Assembly (NCBI GenBank): GCA_002423395.1 | Contig: DIVZ01000005.1 | Coordinates: 310,001 to 374,000, forward strand | Length of the DNA stretch: 64,000 nt | DNA from: Eubacteriaceae bacterium UBA6119 | GTDB taxonomy: Bacteria > Bacillota > Clostridia > Eubacteriales > UBA1433 | Direction: 5' to 3' | In this document: positions 34,774 through 43,479 of the stretch, one piece after another | Layout of the letters: each line of letters begins with the position of its first letter | How positions within the stretch are numbered: the first letter of the stretch is position 1 | The notes under the pieces: generated by a model | Database searches by the model: none | Told to the model about the DNA's origin: nothing | Seen by the model: the letters and a program-made list of their open reading frames with translations, nothing else | Position numbers and translations under genes: made by a program

Positions 34774-36597
34774 ATGGAATCAACCGGCAAAGTAAGGCGG
34801 TTTTTTACTAACAAAGCGTCTAAGGCGATAGTTTTTATTATGTGCGCCGCTCTTGCGGCAGCGGCATGGACGCAAATAATCATAATGTCTTATCAAGGCA
34901 TTAATCCTGAATGTTTAATAATAAAGCAATATAAAGACAGCAATAATTTTATCAGCAGATATGTCTCGGATGCTTATAATGACGCATATCAGACCCTTCA
35001 TGAGGGCGGCAAAATGCCTGAAAAAAGTTCGTATTATTATTATATAAGCAACGGAAAACAGACGTATACGAACGTTAGCAGTACAAATAAAGCATTTTTT
35101 GCGCAGTATGACAGCGCTTTTTATTCTTATGAAAAAGGTCTGTTGACATTCGGGGCTAACACCAATTCAAATATTTCGTTTGGTTTCGGAAATAAGGATA
35201 CAGTGTATATCGCATTTAGCGATAAGTTTTTAGAAACACATCAAAAAACATGGCAGGCTCAGCGTGATTTGCTGATGCCGTATGCCATGGGCGTTGTTGT
35301 ATGCCTGTTGTTATCGACAGTATTTTTTATATGGTTAATATGCGCGGCGGGAAAAAAACCGGGAGATAAAGAACTGCATTTATGCAGAATTGATAAAATA
35401 TATTCCGATATTCTAATCGCTGTTTTGATAGGACTTACCGTAGGGGCTTTTAGCATTGCGTTTGCTTCAAATATGTATTATTACGGCAATATTGTTCCGG
35501 CTAATATGAATACTTATGAAAAATACGCTTTTATTCTGCTGGGAGTATGTACGTTTGCCATGTTTATGTTATGTTTAGCAGTATTTTTATCAATAGTGCG
35601 AAAAATTAAAGCAAAAAAATTGTTAAAACACAGCTTGATTTTCACGATATGCTATAAAATATATGACTTTTTCAGAAGCTTGTTTGACGGCAGAAAGTTT
35701 AACAAATATCCGCTTACGAAATCCCTGTTCTACAGGCAGATGCTGTTTATAGTGCTGAGTTTTGTTTTAGTAATACTCACCCTTGCGCTTGTAAGGACGC
35801 CGATTTTTATTGTGCCGTTTTTGCTTGAGGCAGTGCTCATATATTGGTTCATTAAAGGAAGCAGAAAGACATATGATGAAATAAACAAAGGCTTTAATGA
35901 AAGTCTTGAAGATCAAATGAGAGCGGAAAGAATGAAGATAGCGCTTATTACAAACGTGTCTCACGATTTAAAAACGCCGCTTACATCCATTATTAGTTAT
36001 GTGGACTTAATTTCAAAAGAAGAGGGCCTTACTGATTCGGCGCGCGACTACATTTCAATCTTAGCGGAAAAATCAAACAGATTAAAACAAATTGTATCAG
36101 ACTTATTTGAGCTTGCAAAAAGCACCAGCGGAGACATTGAAATAAACCTTGAAAAAATAGATTTTAAAAAGCTCATACAGCAGACGCTTGGCGATATGGA
36201 CGATAAAATACAATCATCTAATTTGCAGTTCAAAGTAAAGATGCCGGATGAATCAGTAAATATTTTATCTGACGGCAAAAAACTCTACCGCGTGTTTTTA
36301 AATGTTATAGATAACGCCTTAAAATATGCTCATCAGGGCACCAGGGTGTTTGTAAGTTTAGAAGTAATAGACAAAGAAGCGGTAGCTACTGTTGTAAACA
36401 CGGCAGGATATGAGATGGATTTTACGGAAGAAGAAATTCTGCAAAGGTTCAACAGGGGGGACAAGGCGCGCACAACGGAAGGCAGCGGGTTGGGGCTTTC
36501 AATAGCCGAAAGCTTCACAAGCGTATGCGGAGGCAAATTTAATATAAAAATAGACGGCGACCAGTTTAGGGTAATAATAAAATTCGCAAAAATATAA
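34774..36597 (+). CDS. Membrane sensor histidine kinase
   Basis: 607 aa. One N-terminal helix, an outside domain of about 120 residues, then at least five further hydrophobic segments, which is more than in simple VanS kinases. Catalytic part: H-box NVSHDLKTPLTSIISY, N-box VIDNALKYAH, G2-box GSGLGLSIAESF. The stimulus is unknown. AAGGAGGAAAAT precedes the ATG. Confidence 0.9.
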   Translation: MESTGKVRRFFTNKASKAIVFIMCAALAAAAWTQIIIMSYQGINPECLIIKQYKDSNNFISRYVSDAYNDAYQTLHEGGKMPEKSSYYYYISNGKQTYTNVSSTNKAFFAQYDSAFYSYEKGLLTFGANTNSNISFGFGNKDTVYIAFSDKFLETHQKTWQAQRDLLMPYAMGVVVCLLLSTVFFIWLICAAGKKPGDKELHLCRIDKIYSDILIAVLIGLTVGAFSIAFASNMYYYGNIVPANMNTYEKYAFILLGVCTFAMFMLCLAVFLSIVRKIKAKKLLKHSLIFTICYKIYDFFRSLFDGRKFNKYPLTKSLFYRQMLFIVLSFVLVILTLALVRTPIFIVPFLLEAVLIYWFIKGSRKTYDEINKGFNESLEDQMRAERMKIALITNVSHDLKTPLTSIISYVDLISKEEGLTDSARDYISILAEKSNRLKQIVSDLFELAKSTSGDIEINLEKIDFKKLIQQTLGDMDDKIQSSNLQFKVKMPDESVNILSDGKKLYRVFLNVIDNALKYAHQGTRVFVSLEVIDKEAVATVVNTAGYEMDFTEEEILQRFNRGDKARTTEGSGLGLSIAESFTSVCGGKFNIKIDGDQFRVIIKFAKI

Positions 36598-36616
36598 TAA
36601 TTCTTTATCAGAGTTT

Positions 36617-36644
36617 AGCCGCACTTTTAAGTGCGGTTTTTTTA
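36617..36644 (+). terminator. Terminator of the two-component operon
   Basis: GCCGCAC-TTTTAA-GTGCGGT followed by Ts. Confidence 0.9.
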
Positions 36645-36693
36645 TGCTTTTATATGTTATAATTTACGTATATCAAGCAAAGGAAAATATTTT

Positions 36694-37455
36694 ATGAAAC
36701 AGAAAACACGTAAAATAATAATTTTTATATCATTTTTATTGTTTCCTATAACGATGAACTTCCTCTCTCCGTATGTGTCTATTGACGGAGCGATGAACGG
36801 CATAATATCAGGCAGTTTGATATTATTTGCTTTTATGTTTATATTCGGTATATTTTTCGGGCGCGCGTGGTGCGCGTGGGTGTGCCCTATGGCCGCGTTA
36901 AGCGAATATTCAGTCGGTATCAACAATAAAAAAGTAAATGTAAAACTGCTGAAAATTATAAGATATTCAATATTTATTTTATGGGCGGGTTTTATTATCG
37001 CAATGTTTGTATTTGCCGGAGGCGTAAAGGGAGTAAATCCTCTTCATCTTACGGATAATTTCATCTCGGTAGACAGCCCCGTAAAGTATATTATTTATTA
37101 TTTTGTACTGCTGTTATTCGCTGTGCTTACGTGGAGCATAGGCAAAAGAGGAGCGTGCCACGCAGTATGCTGGATGGCGCCGTTTTTAACAGGCGGCTAT
37201 CACTTAGGCAGAATTTTAAAAATACCTCAGTTAAGAATAAAAACCGATAATGAAAAATGCGCAAACTGCAAAACATGCGATAAGATATGCCAGATGAGCA
37301 TAAATGTAAGTCAAGGCGTAAAAGACGGGTATATTAACACATCGGATTGCATTTTATGCGGACAATGCATTGAGGCGTGCGGAAAAGGCGCGTTGAGTTA
37401 CGGCATAAAAAGCATTAAAAATATTGAATTAAATAAAAAAACTCTTGACATATGA
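36694..37455 (+). CDS. Membrane-bound 4Fe-4S protein (NapH/polyferredoxin type)
   Basis: 253 aa. Four to five hydrophobic helices; between them WCAWVCPMAALSE (the C-x3-CP motif of NapH/NosR proteins) and ACHAVCWMAP. The C-terminal ferredoxin part has CANCKTCDKIC and CILCGQCIEAC. Likely passes electrons across or to the membrane. The AAAGGAAAAT-preceded ATG was used instead of an upstream one in frame. No partner gene is adjacent. Confidence 0.85.
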   Translation: MKQKTRKIIIFISFLLFPITMNFLSPYVSIDGAMNGIISGSLILFAFMFIFGIFFGRAWCAWVCPMAALSEYSVGINNKKVNVKLLKIIRYSIFILWAGFIIAMFVFAGGVKGVNPLHLTDNFISVDSPVKYIIYYFVLLLFAVLTWSIGKRGACHAVCWMAPFLTGGYHLGRILKIPQLRIKTDNEKCANCKTCDKICQMSINVSQGVKDGYINTSDCILCGQCIEACGKGALSYGIKSIKNIELNKKTLDI

Positions 37456-37473
37456 CTTGACATTTATTATTAT
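37445..37473 (+). promoter_or_regulatory. Probable promoter of the T-box transcript
   Basis: TTGACA (37445-37450), 17-bp spacer, TATTAT (37468-37473), ending about 30 bases before the T-box leader and overlapping the end of the polyferredoxin gene. Confidence 0.55.
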
Positions 37474-37499
37474 ATTAAAAATATCTGCAATGAATAAGA

Positions 37500-37770
37500 A
37501 GAAGTAAATAACATATAAGCCTATAGAGAGCTTTCGGGTGGTGGAAGAAAGCAGGGCGGAAGTTATCCAATACATCTTATAGCAGCTCACCGAAAGGGCA
37601 GCCCGAGTAGACTGAGACGTATTCACGCGTTAGAGTGATAGAGTATCGCATGTATTTATACAATGCCGTACTTGAAAAGGTCGTTATTGTGAGATAACGG
37701 CGAATTGAGGTGGTAACACGGGATTTAGCGCTCGTCCTCTGTATAGACAGGGGAAGAGCGTTTTTTTATT
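37500..37770 (+). promoter_or_regulatory. T-box riboswitch, specifier UAC (tyrosine)
   Basis: Leader with a long Stem I, specifier-loop sequence CCAATACATCTTAT holding UAC at 37571-37573, T-box core GAGGTGGTAACACGG at 37707-37721, and a terminator formed by the CCTCTGT / ACAGGGG region with GCGCTC / GAGCG and a T run (37728-37767). Uncharged tRNA-Tyr should favour antitermination, so the downstream gene would be induced when tyrosine is low, an odd regulation for a degradative lyase. Confidence 0.85.
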
Positions 37771-37824
37771 GCTCTCCCAATGGCATGCCGACGCTGAAGG
37801 GTATGACCTTAGATAGGAGTATAT

Positions 37825-39276
37825 ATGAAAGACATTAAATTTTTTACCACCACAGAACAAATTCCGCTGGAGCTTCATAAGGCGTACATCGTTCAGAAGC
37901 TTAATTTCCCTCCCATTGAGCGCAGACTGCAGGCAATAAACGAAGCCGGCAACAACTCATTTTTGCTTAATAACACGGACATATTTTTGGATATGCTTAC
38001 AGACAGCGGCGTCAACGCAATGAGCGACAGGCAGATTGCCGCTATGATGACGGCGGAAGACAGCTACGCGGGATCGGCGACATTTACAAGGCTTAGAGAT
38101 AAAATTGAGGAAATATTTAAGACGCCGTTTTTTCTTCCCGCTCATCAGGGACGCGCGTGTGAAAATATTTTATCAATGGTATTTGTAAAACCGGGCGACA
38201 TAGTGCCTATGAACTACCATTTTACTACGACAAAAGAACATATCGCCAGAAACGGCGGCGCTGTTGCCGAACTCGTAATTGACGAAGGGCTGAATATTGA
38301 AAGTGATTTTCCGTTTAAAGGCAACTTTGATTTAGAAAAACTTGAAAATTTAATTTTGGATAACGGGGCGGATAAAATTCCGTTTGTGCGATTAGAGGCA
38401 GGCACAAATTTAATAGGCGGTCAGCCGTTTTCGCTGCAAAACGCGATGGATGTAGCATCTCTCTGCCGCAAGCACGGCATACTAACGGTGCTTGACGCAA
38501 GTCTGCTTCAGGATAATTTGTTCTTTATGAAACAACGCGAAGAGGCATGCAAAAACATGAGTATTTTGCAAATAACACATAAACTTGCGGATGAAATGGA
38601 CATTATTTACTTTTCGGCGCGCAAGCTCGGGTTTGCCAGAGGCGGCGGAATATGCATGAGAGATAAAAGACTGTTTGAAAAAATGAAAGAACTTATACCT
38701 TTGTTTGAAGGGTTTTTAACATACGGCGGAATGTCGGTGCGGGAAATGGAAATACTCACGGTCGGACTCGATGAGACTATGGATGAAGATATAATTTCAC
38801 AAGGACCTCAGTTTATAAAGTTTATGACTGATGAGCTTAAAAAAGCGGGAGTGCCTGTAGTCACGCCCGCAGGCGGTTTGGGATGCCACTTAGACGCGAA
38901 AGCGTTTCTTCCGCATGTACCGCAGGATAAATACCCTGCAGGCTCGCTTGTGTCGGCTCTATACATTGCAAGCGGTGTGCGCGGAATGGAGAGAGGCACA
39001 ATAAGCGAAGCAAGAAAAAATGACGGAAGCGAAACTTTCGCTCAGGTCGAGCTTGTACGGCTTGCAGTTCCCAGGCGAGTGTTTACGCTCTCGCAGATTA
39101 AGTTCGCTATTGACCGCATCATATGGCTTCATGAGCACAGGGATTTAGTGGGCGGACTCGAATTTACGGAAGAGCCGAAAATCCTGCGTTTCTTTTTCGG
39201 AAGACTTAAACCCGTATCAGACTGGCAGAATGACATAGTAAAAGCTTTTAAAAATGATTTACATGACAGTCTCTAA
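37825..39276 (+). CDS. Tyrosine phenol-lyase-like PLP enzyme (beta-eliminating lyase)
   Basis: 483 aa, about 27 longer than classical TPL. Family core is clear: LTDSGVNAMS, DSYAGSATF, AHQGRACEN, FTTTKEH, TNLIGGQPFSL and VRLAVPRRVF. The PLP lysine is K267 in FSARKLG. Residues separating TPL from tryptophanase (Thr in FTTT, Arg in MERG, residue 390) are TPL-like, and the Tyr T-box agrees. However, the conserved Arg near D224 is Leu227, and the Asn of the K+ site is Arg272. It may be a divergent TPL or an enzyme with a new substrate. AGGAG precedes the ATG. Confidence 0.8.
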   Translation: MKDIKFFTTTEQIPLELHKAYIVQKLNFPPIERRLQAINEAGNNSFLLNNTDIFLDMLTDSGVNAMSDRQIAAMMTAEDSYAGSATFTRLRDKIEEIFKTPFFLPAHQGRACENILSMVFVKPGDIVPMNYHFTTTKEHIARNGGAVAELVIDEGLNIESDFPFKGNFDLEKLENLILDNGADKIPFVRLEAGTNLIGGQPFSLQNAMDVASLCRKHGILTVLDASLLQDNLFFMKQREEACKNMSILQITHKLADEMDIIYFSARKLGFARGGGICMRDKRLFEKMKELIPLFEGFLTYGGMSVREMEILTVGLDETMDEDIISQGPQFIKFMTDELKKAGVPVVTPAGGLGCHLDAKAFLPHVPQDKYPAGSLVSALYIASGVRGMERGTISEARKNDGSETFAQVELVRLAVPRRVFTLSQIKFAIDRIIWLHEHRDLVGGLEFTEEPKILRFFFGRLKPVSDWQNDIVKAFKNDLHDSL

Positions 39277-39461
39277 CTAACAGTTTTTTAATATATAAAA
39301 CAGCATAATAATGCGAATCTCCCCGCGTTTTTATGCTGTTTTATATTTATTGCTTTTATGAATTCTTACAATTTCCTTACGATTATTATTATTTGTAATT
39401 TCTTGTGGACATTAAAAGATAACTTTGTTAAAATTAAATAATTAAAAACTAAGAGGTGAAA

Positions 39462-40169
39462 ATGTTTGAAATAAAAAGAGAACTTGGGCGCAGCAACGTT
39501 GGAGTAGACAGCGCATTAACATTGGGTTCGGCAGTTGATTTTATGCAGGATTGCAGTATATTTGATATAGATTCAAAGAAAAATTTAAAAGATTATTTGT
39601 TAAGCCGAAAAGTTGAAATTTATTATGCATCAAGACAAATAGATATTTTAAGAATGCCGGCATATACAGAAAATATAACAATTAAAACTTGGATTTATGA
39701 ATGCAAAAGGGCATTCGTAAACCGTAACACAGTTATTTACGATAAAGATAATAAAGCATGTATAACTTCATTCTCAATTGGGGCATTTGTTGACGTAGCT
39801 TCAGGCAAAGCCATTTTAATGCCTAATGAATTTATATCGAATGTAAAAATTTATGATAAGTATCCGATGGAATATCTTGACAGAAGAATTAATATTCCAA
39901 ATATAAAAGCAGTAACAGCACAGCCGACAAGTGTACTTAAATATCATTTGGATTTTAATAACCATGTTAATAATACAAAGTATATATCCATCGCCCAGGA
40001 ATATCTGCCTCTGGATTTTAGCTTCAAGCAGGTTAGAGTAGAATATAAAACTCCCGCTAAATATAAGGATACAATTTATCCGTTCAAATATATAAAAGAA
40101 AACGCAATAATAATTGATTTATGCGCAGAAAACGGCGCTTCATACGCAACCGTTGAATTTATGAACTAA
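39462..40169 (+). CDS. Acyl-ACP thioesterase family protein
   Basis: 235 aa, two hotdog repeats. VDFMQDCSIFDIDS, then IKTWIYECKRAFVNRNTVIYD and the second-half LDFNNHVNNTKYISIAQEYLP, where N-x-H-V-N-N is the thioesterase signature. Releases fatty acids from ACP or CoA. The ATG at 39462 follows AAGAGGTG; an in-frame GTG six bases earlier lies inside that site. Confidence 0.85.
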   Translation: MFEIKRELGRSNVGVDSALTLGSAVDFMQDCSIFDIDSKKNLKDYLLSRKVEIYYASRQIDILRMPAYTENITIKTWIYECKRAFVNRNTVIYDKDNKACITSFSIGAFVDVASGKAILMPNEFISNVKIYDKYPMEYLDRRINIPNIKAVTAQPTSVLKYHLDFNNHVNNTKYISIAQEYLPLDFSFKQVRVEYKTPAKYKDTIYPFKYIKENAIIIDLCAENGASYATVEFMN

Positions 40170-40181
40170 AAAGGGGATACA

Positions 40182-40796
40182 ATGCAGGACTGGATAATTG
40201 ATGTAATGAATCATTTCGGCTATGCGGGGATAGCCTTGCTTATAGCAATAGAAAATCTTTTTCCGCCCATACCTTCAGAAGTTATTCTAACCTTCGGCGG
40301 GTTTATGACATTATACACTAATTTTTCGATATGGGGAGTAATAGCGGCTGCAACGATAGGTTCTTTAACGGGAGCGGTAATACTGTACGGAGTAGGCAGG
40401 CTCTTATCCGAAGAACACATAGGCGGTCTTTTAGACGGCAGGTTAGGACGGATTTTAAGGTTTAGAAAGGCAGATTTTCACAGAGCATGCGGTTGGTTTA
40501 ACAGAAAAGGCAAACTAACAGTGCTTTTCTGCAGATGCGTACCCGTTGTAAGAAGCCTGATATCAGTTCCCGCGGGCATGGCTAAAATGAAATTCGGTTT
40601 ATTTATGCTATATACTACAATAGGCTCATTAGTGTGGAATACAATATTGGTTTATTTGGGAGCAGCGGCGGGAAATTCGTGGGAAAGTATTGTTGCCGGA
40701 ACAGATAAATACGCGACAATTACAATCGCGGTTTTAGCGGTTATCGCCATTGCGCTTATAGCGATTTTTATAAATAAAAGATTTATAAGAAAATAA
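40182..40796 (+). CDS. DedA/VTT-family membrane protein
   Basis: 204 aa. Hallmarks: ENLFPPIPSEVILTFGGFM, GSLTGAVILYGVGRLL and FCRCVPVVRSLISVPAGMAKMKFGLFM. DedA proteins move phospholipids such as undecaprenyl phosphate across the membrane. Follows the thioesterase by 12 bp and is probably co-transcribed. Confidence 0.9.
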   Translation: MQDWIIDVMNHFGYAGIALLIAIENLFPPIPSEVILTFGGFMTLYTNFSIWGVIAAATIGSLTGAVILYGVGRLLSEEHIGGLLDGRLGRILRFRKADFHRACGWFNRKGKLTVLFCRCVPVVRSLISVPAGMAKMKFGLFMLYTTIGSLVWNTILVYLGAAAGNSWESIVAGTDKYATITIAVLAVIAIALIAIFINKRFIRK

Positions 40797-40797
40797 A

Positions 40798-40889
40798 AAT
40801 CCGCCAAAGAAGTGTTTTTATCAGGAGAATTATGAAAAGAAATATGAGAAGAATTTAGCTTTCAGAGGGGAACTTTTGAAAGCTTTTCT
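40798..40889 (-). repeat. Duplicated trpB tail and terminator, remnant copy
   Basis: Bases 40851-40889 match 41683-41721 at 37 of 39 positions. The coding part (40862-40888, minus strand) reads EKLSKVPL-stop, against EKLPKVPL-stop at the end of intact trpB. Weaker similarity runs back to AATCCGCC at 40798, the first arm of the trpB terminator. On the plus strand the repeat also forms a hairpin (AGCTTTC / GAAAGCT plus Ts) that may now terminate the dedA transcript. Confidence 0.8.
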
Positions 40890-40952
40890 TTTAAATAATC
40901 TGCATAGTAAATCCTTCAGAGCTAATATATTTTGATAAATGGAGAGAAAATA

Positions 40953-41560
40953 ATGAAGCATGTTTTTAAAAAAACATTTATATTTATACTAGCATTTGTT
41001 ATTTTTTTAGTAATTACACAATGGTTATTGTGGTCTAATGTGTTTATTAAACATAATTATATTGAATATAATTCACTTGACGAATTCATTGGTCAAAATA
41101 TAAATTCAGATGATCAATATAAGAAACTAATTGCTGAGAACAATGAATATGCTGTATGTTTAGGCGTCAGTAATAATACGGGTGAATTGTACATTTTATT
41201 AAAAACTAATGATGGAAAATGGGAATTGTTAAGTAAGAAATATGATTATAAAAAGAAATCTTATACTATTAGAAACAATAATTCTGACTTTGTAATTATA
41301 CATAATTTTGAAATGAAAAATAACAATCAAAATATAATTATTGTATGGAAAATAGCAGATAGTAAAGAATTCGGAAAAAATATTTTTACTGAAGATGATA
41401 AAAAATTAAAAAGAATAAGTGATTCACAGAATACAAAATTTTATTATTGTGCATTTATACGGGATTTATTGAAAATTTGGATAAAAACAATTATGTCGTG
41501 TATATAAACGATAATGAATATCCGTATAACGATTGGGGGAAATTGTTTAATAAATATTGA
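40953..41560 (+). pseudogene. Frameshifted orphan membrane-anchored protein
   Basis: The open frame ends at 41507, but the next frame continues the protein as GFIENLDKNNYVVYINDNEY and so on to a stop at 41558-41560. The join needs one missing T near 41451-41460, in a TTT run. The restored end (INDNEYPYNDWGKLFNKY) matches YIDDYSYPYNSWTNLLNN in the second family member at 58548-59122, so the frameshift is real or a sequencing error. N-terminal membrane helix, then an outside domain. No known family. GGAGAGAA precedes the ATG. Confidence 0.7.
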
Positions 41561-41626
41561 TAAAAAAGTCTGATTGACGCCAGCGGCTAAGTTATAGATA
41601 AATACAATAACTGTTTAAAATAATAT

Positions 41627-41721
41627 AATCCGCCCTTAATAATATATTCTAAAAGGCGGATTATAAAAAAGATATAAGAGGAGAATTTAGCTTTCAGAGG
41701 GGGACTTTTGGAAGCTTTTCT
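41627..41721 (-). repeat. trpB 3' end and terminator, original copy
   Basis: Contains the trpB stop and the hairpin ATAATCCGCC / GGCGGATTAT (41625-41664), which works as terminator for trpB. Its tail region is duplicated at 40798-40889. The two copies lie 832 bp apart and in the same orientation, enclosing the frameshifted gene. Confidence 0.8.
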
Positions 41722-43064
41722 ATTGATTTTGCCAAATCTTCATCAGTAGGAATATAATCTGTCATTTTTCCGCTGTTATAGCTGATGTATGCGGAAAGGT
41801 CGAAGTATCCCGTGCCGCTCAGCCCGAATAAAATAGTCTTTTTCTCGCCGCTTTCTTTGCATTTTAACGCTTCGTCAATTGCCGCTTTTATTGCGTGCGA
41901 GGATTCGGGGGCGGGCAGTATTCCTTCGCTTTTAGCGAAAAGAGTAGCCGCGTTAAACACTTTTGTTTGTTCTTCATCTCTCGCTTCAATATAGCCGTCA
42001 TGATAAAGCTGGGAAACTATAGGGCTCATGCCGTGATAGCGCAGTCCTCCCGCGTGGTTGGACGAGGGTATAAATTCTGCGCCCAAAGTGTACATTTTCA
42101 TAAAAGGCGTCGTTTTCGCGGTATCACCGAAATCAAACGCGAATACGCCTCTTGTAAGCGTGGGGCATGAAGCGGGCTCTACCGCTATAAATTTTATATT
42201 ATTTTTGCCTTCAAGCCTTTCAGCCATATAAGGCGCAATAAGTCCGCCGAAATTTGATCCTCCGCCCACGCAGCCGATAATTATTTCGGGTTCAATGCCA
42301 TATTTATCGCATGCGGTTTTAGTCTCCAAGCCTATTACCGATTGGTGAAGCAATACATGGTCAAGCACGCTTCCCAAAACATATCTGCAATTATCCGTTT
42401 TTACCGCTGTTTCCATAGCTTCCGAAATTGCGCAGCCAAGCGAGCCTCCCGTTGTAGGGTCTTGTTTTAATATGTTTTTACCAGATTCCGTCGTATTGGA
42501 AGGTGAGGGAATAAGTCTTGCGTCATATGTTTCCATAACCGCTTTTCTGTACGGTTTCTGCTCCGAGGATATTTTTACCATATAAACAGTTAAGTCAATG
42601 CCGTAATATGCGCACGCCATTGATAACGCGGTGCCCCATTGACCTGCTCCCGTTTCGGTTGTCAGAGAAGTAAGTCCTTGTTTCTTCGCGTAATAAACCT
42701 GCGCCGCCGCGGAATTCAGCTTATGAGAGCCTGATGTGTTGGTGCCTTCAAATTTGTAATATATCTCCGCTGGCGTATCAAGTTGTTTTTCAAGATTATA
42801 TGCACGTATTAGCATAGACGGGCGGTAGGTGTTGTAGTAGTCCTGTATGCCCTGCGGTATATCAATGTACTTATCAGTTGTATTAAGCTCCTGATCCACA
42901 AGCTCATCGCAGAATACCGCCGTTAAATCTTCTTTTGCGCACGGCTTTAAAGTTCCCGGGTGTATAAACGGAGTCGGAAGGTTTTTCATAAAGGGTTTTA
43001 AATTAATCCATTGTCTTGGAACCTCATCTTCGGAAAGATAAATTTTGTAAGGTATTTTGTTCAT
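41694..43064 (-). CDS. trpB: Tryptophan synthase beta chain, TrpB2 type
   Basis: 456 aa, longer than TrpB1 (about 400). EGTNTSGSHKLNSAAAQ carries the PLP lysine; TETGAGQWGTALSMAC, CVGGGSNFGGLIAPY (phosphate loop) and GLSGTGYFDLSAY follow. TrpB2 enzymes usually act without TrpA and make Trp from indole or other donors. No trpA is in the window. A T-box with a UGG codon lies upstream. Confidence 0.92.
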   Translation of the reverse strand: MNKIPYKIYLSEDEVPRQWINLKPFMKNLPTPFIHPGTLKPCAKEDLTAVFCDELVDQELNTTDKYIDIPQGIQDYYNTYRPSMLIRAYNLEKQLDTPAEIYYKFEGTNTSGSHKLNSAAAQVYYAKKQGLTSLTTETGAGQWGTALSMACAYYGIDLTVYMVKISSEQKPYRKAVMETYDARLIPSPSNTTESGKNILKQDPTTGGSLGCAISEAMETAVKTDNCRYVLGSVLDHVLLHQSVIGLETKTACDKYGIEPEIIIGCVGGGSNFGGLIAPYMAERLEGKNNIKFIAVEPASCPTLTRGVFAFDFGDTAKTTPFMKMYTLGAEFIPSSNHAGGLRYHGMSPIVSQLYHDGYIEARDEEQTKVFNAATLFAKSEGILPAPESSHAIKAAIDEALKCKESGEKKTILFGLSGTGYFDLSAYISYNSGKMTDYIPTDEDLAKSIEKLPKVPL

Positions 43065-43085
43065 GGTTTTTTCTCCTTTTTTAAT

Positions 43086-43345
43086 TTTTTATATAAAAAA
43101 AGTCTTTGTCCTAAAAGGACAAAGACTAATTATCTCTGCGGTACCACCTAATTTACGTATTAAAACGTCACTTTATCGCGTACTAACATACGCGCTTTTC
43201 TGATAACGGACAAAGCTCCCGTCTTGCCTACTCTTCATAGAATTTCTGCATCACCCTTATAAGTCCATTCACATACTGTCTGCCTCCGCAATCTCAGCTT
43301 ACGCGGTTCTCTGTATGACAAAGTCTGTATGCTACTTCTCTTTTT
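43086..43345 (-). promoter_or_regulatory. T-box riboswitch, specifier UGG (tryptophan)
   Basis: On the minus strand the leader has a long Stem I, specifier segment GTGAATGGACTTATAAG with UGG (complement of 43265-43267), T-box core TTAGGTGGTACCGCAG (43136-43151), and the terminator AGTCTTTGTCCTTTTAGGAC, continuing AAAGACT plus Ts (about 43091-43126). Low charged tRNA-Trp should induce trpB. Confidence 0.92.
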
Positions 43346-43479
43346 CATTGGTTTTATAAAATTTTAATCATAATATTATAAAAAAATTATTTTGTCAAAT
43401 AAAATATTTGAAATTAGTGTAATATTTATTGATTTTAAACAGTCTTTATAATAAAGTTCATAATAAAGGAGATTTATTT

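Noticed and set aside
37500..37770. Using the UGGN acceptor-pairing bases of the T-box to identify the tRNA
   Set aside because: Both leaders here show UGGU although one has a Trp codon, so the base is not diagnostic; only the specifier codon was used.
37825..39276. Calling the PLP lyase a tryptophanase
   Set aside because: FTTT and MERG motifs and the UAC specifier fit the tyrosine phenol-lyase branch better than tryptophanase (FDTT and an Ile at the MERG position).
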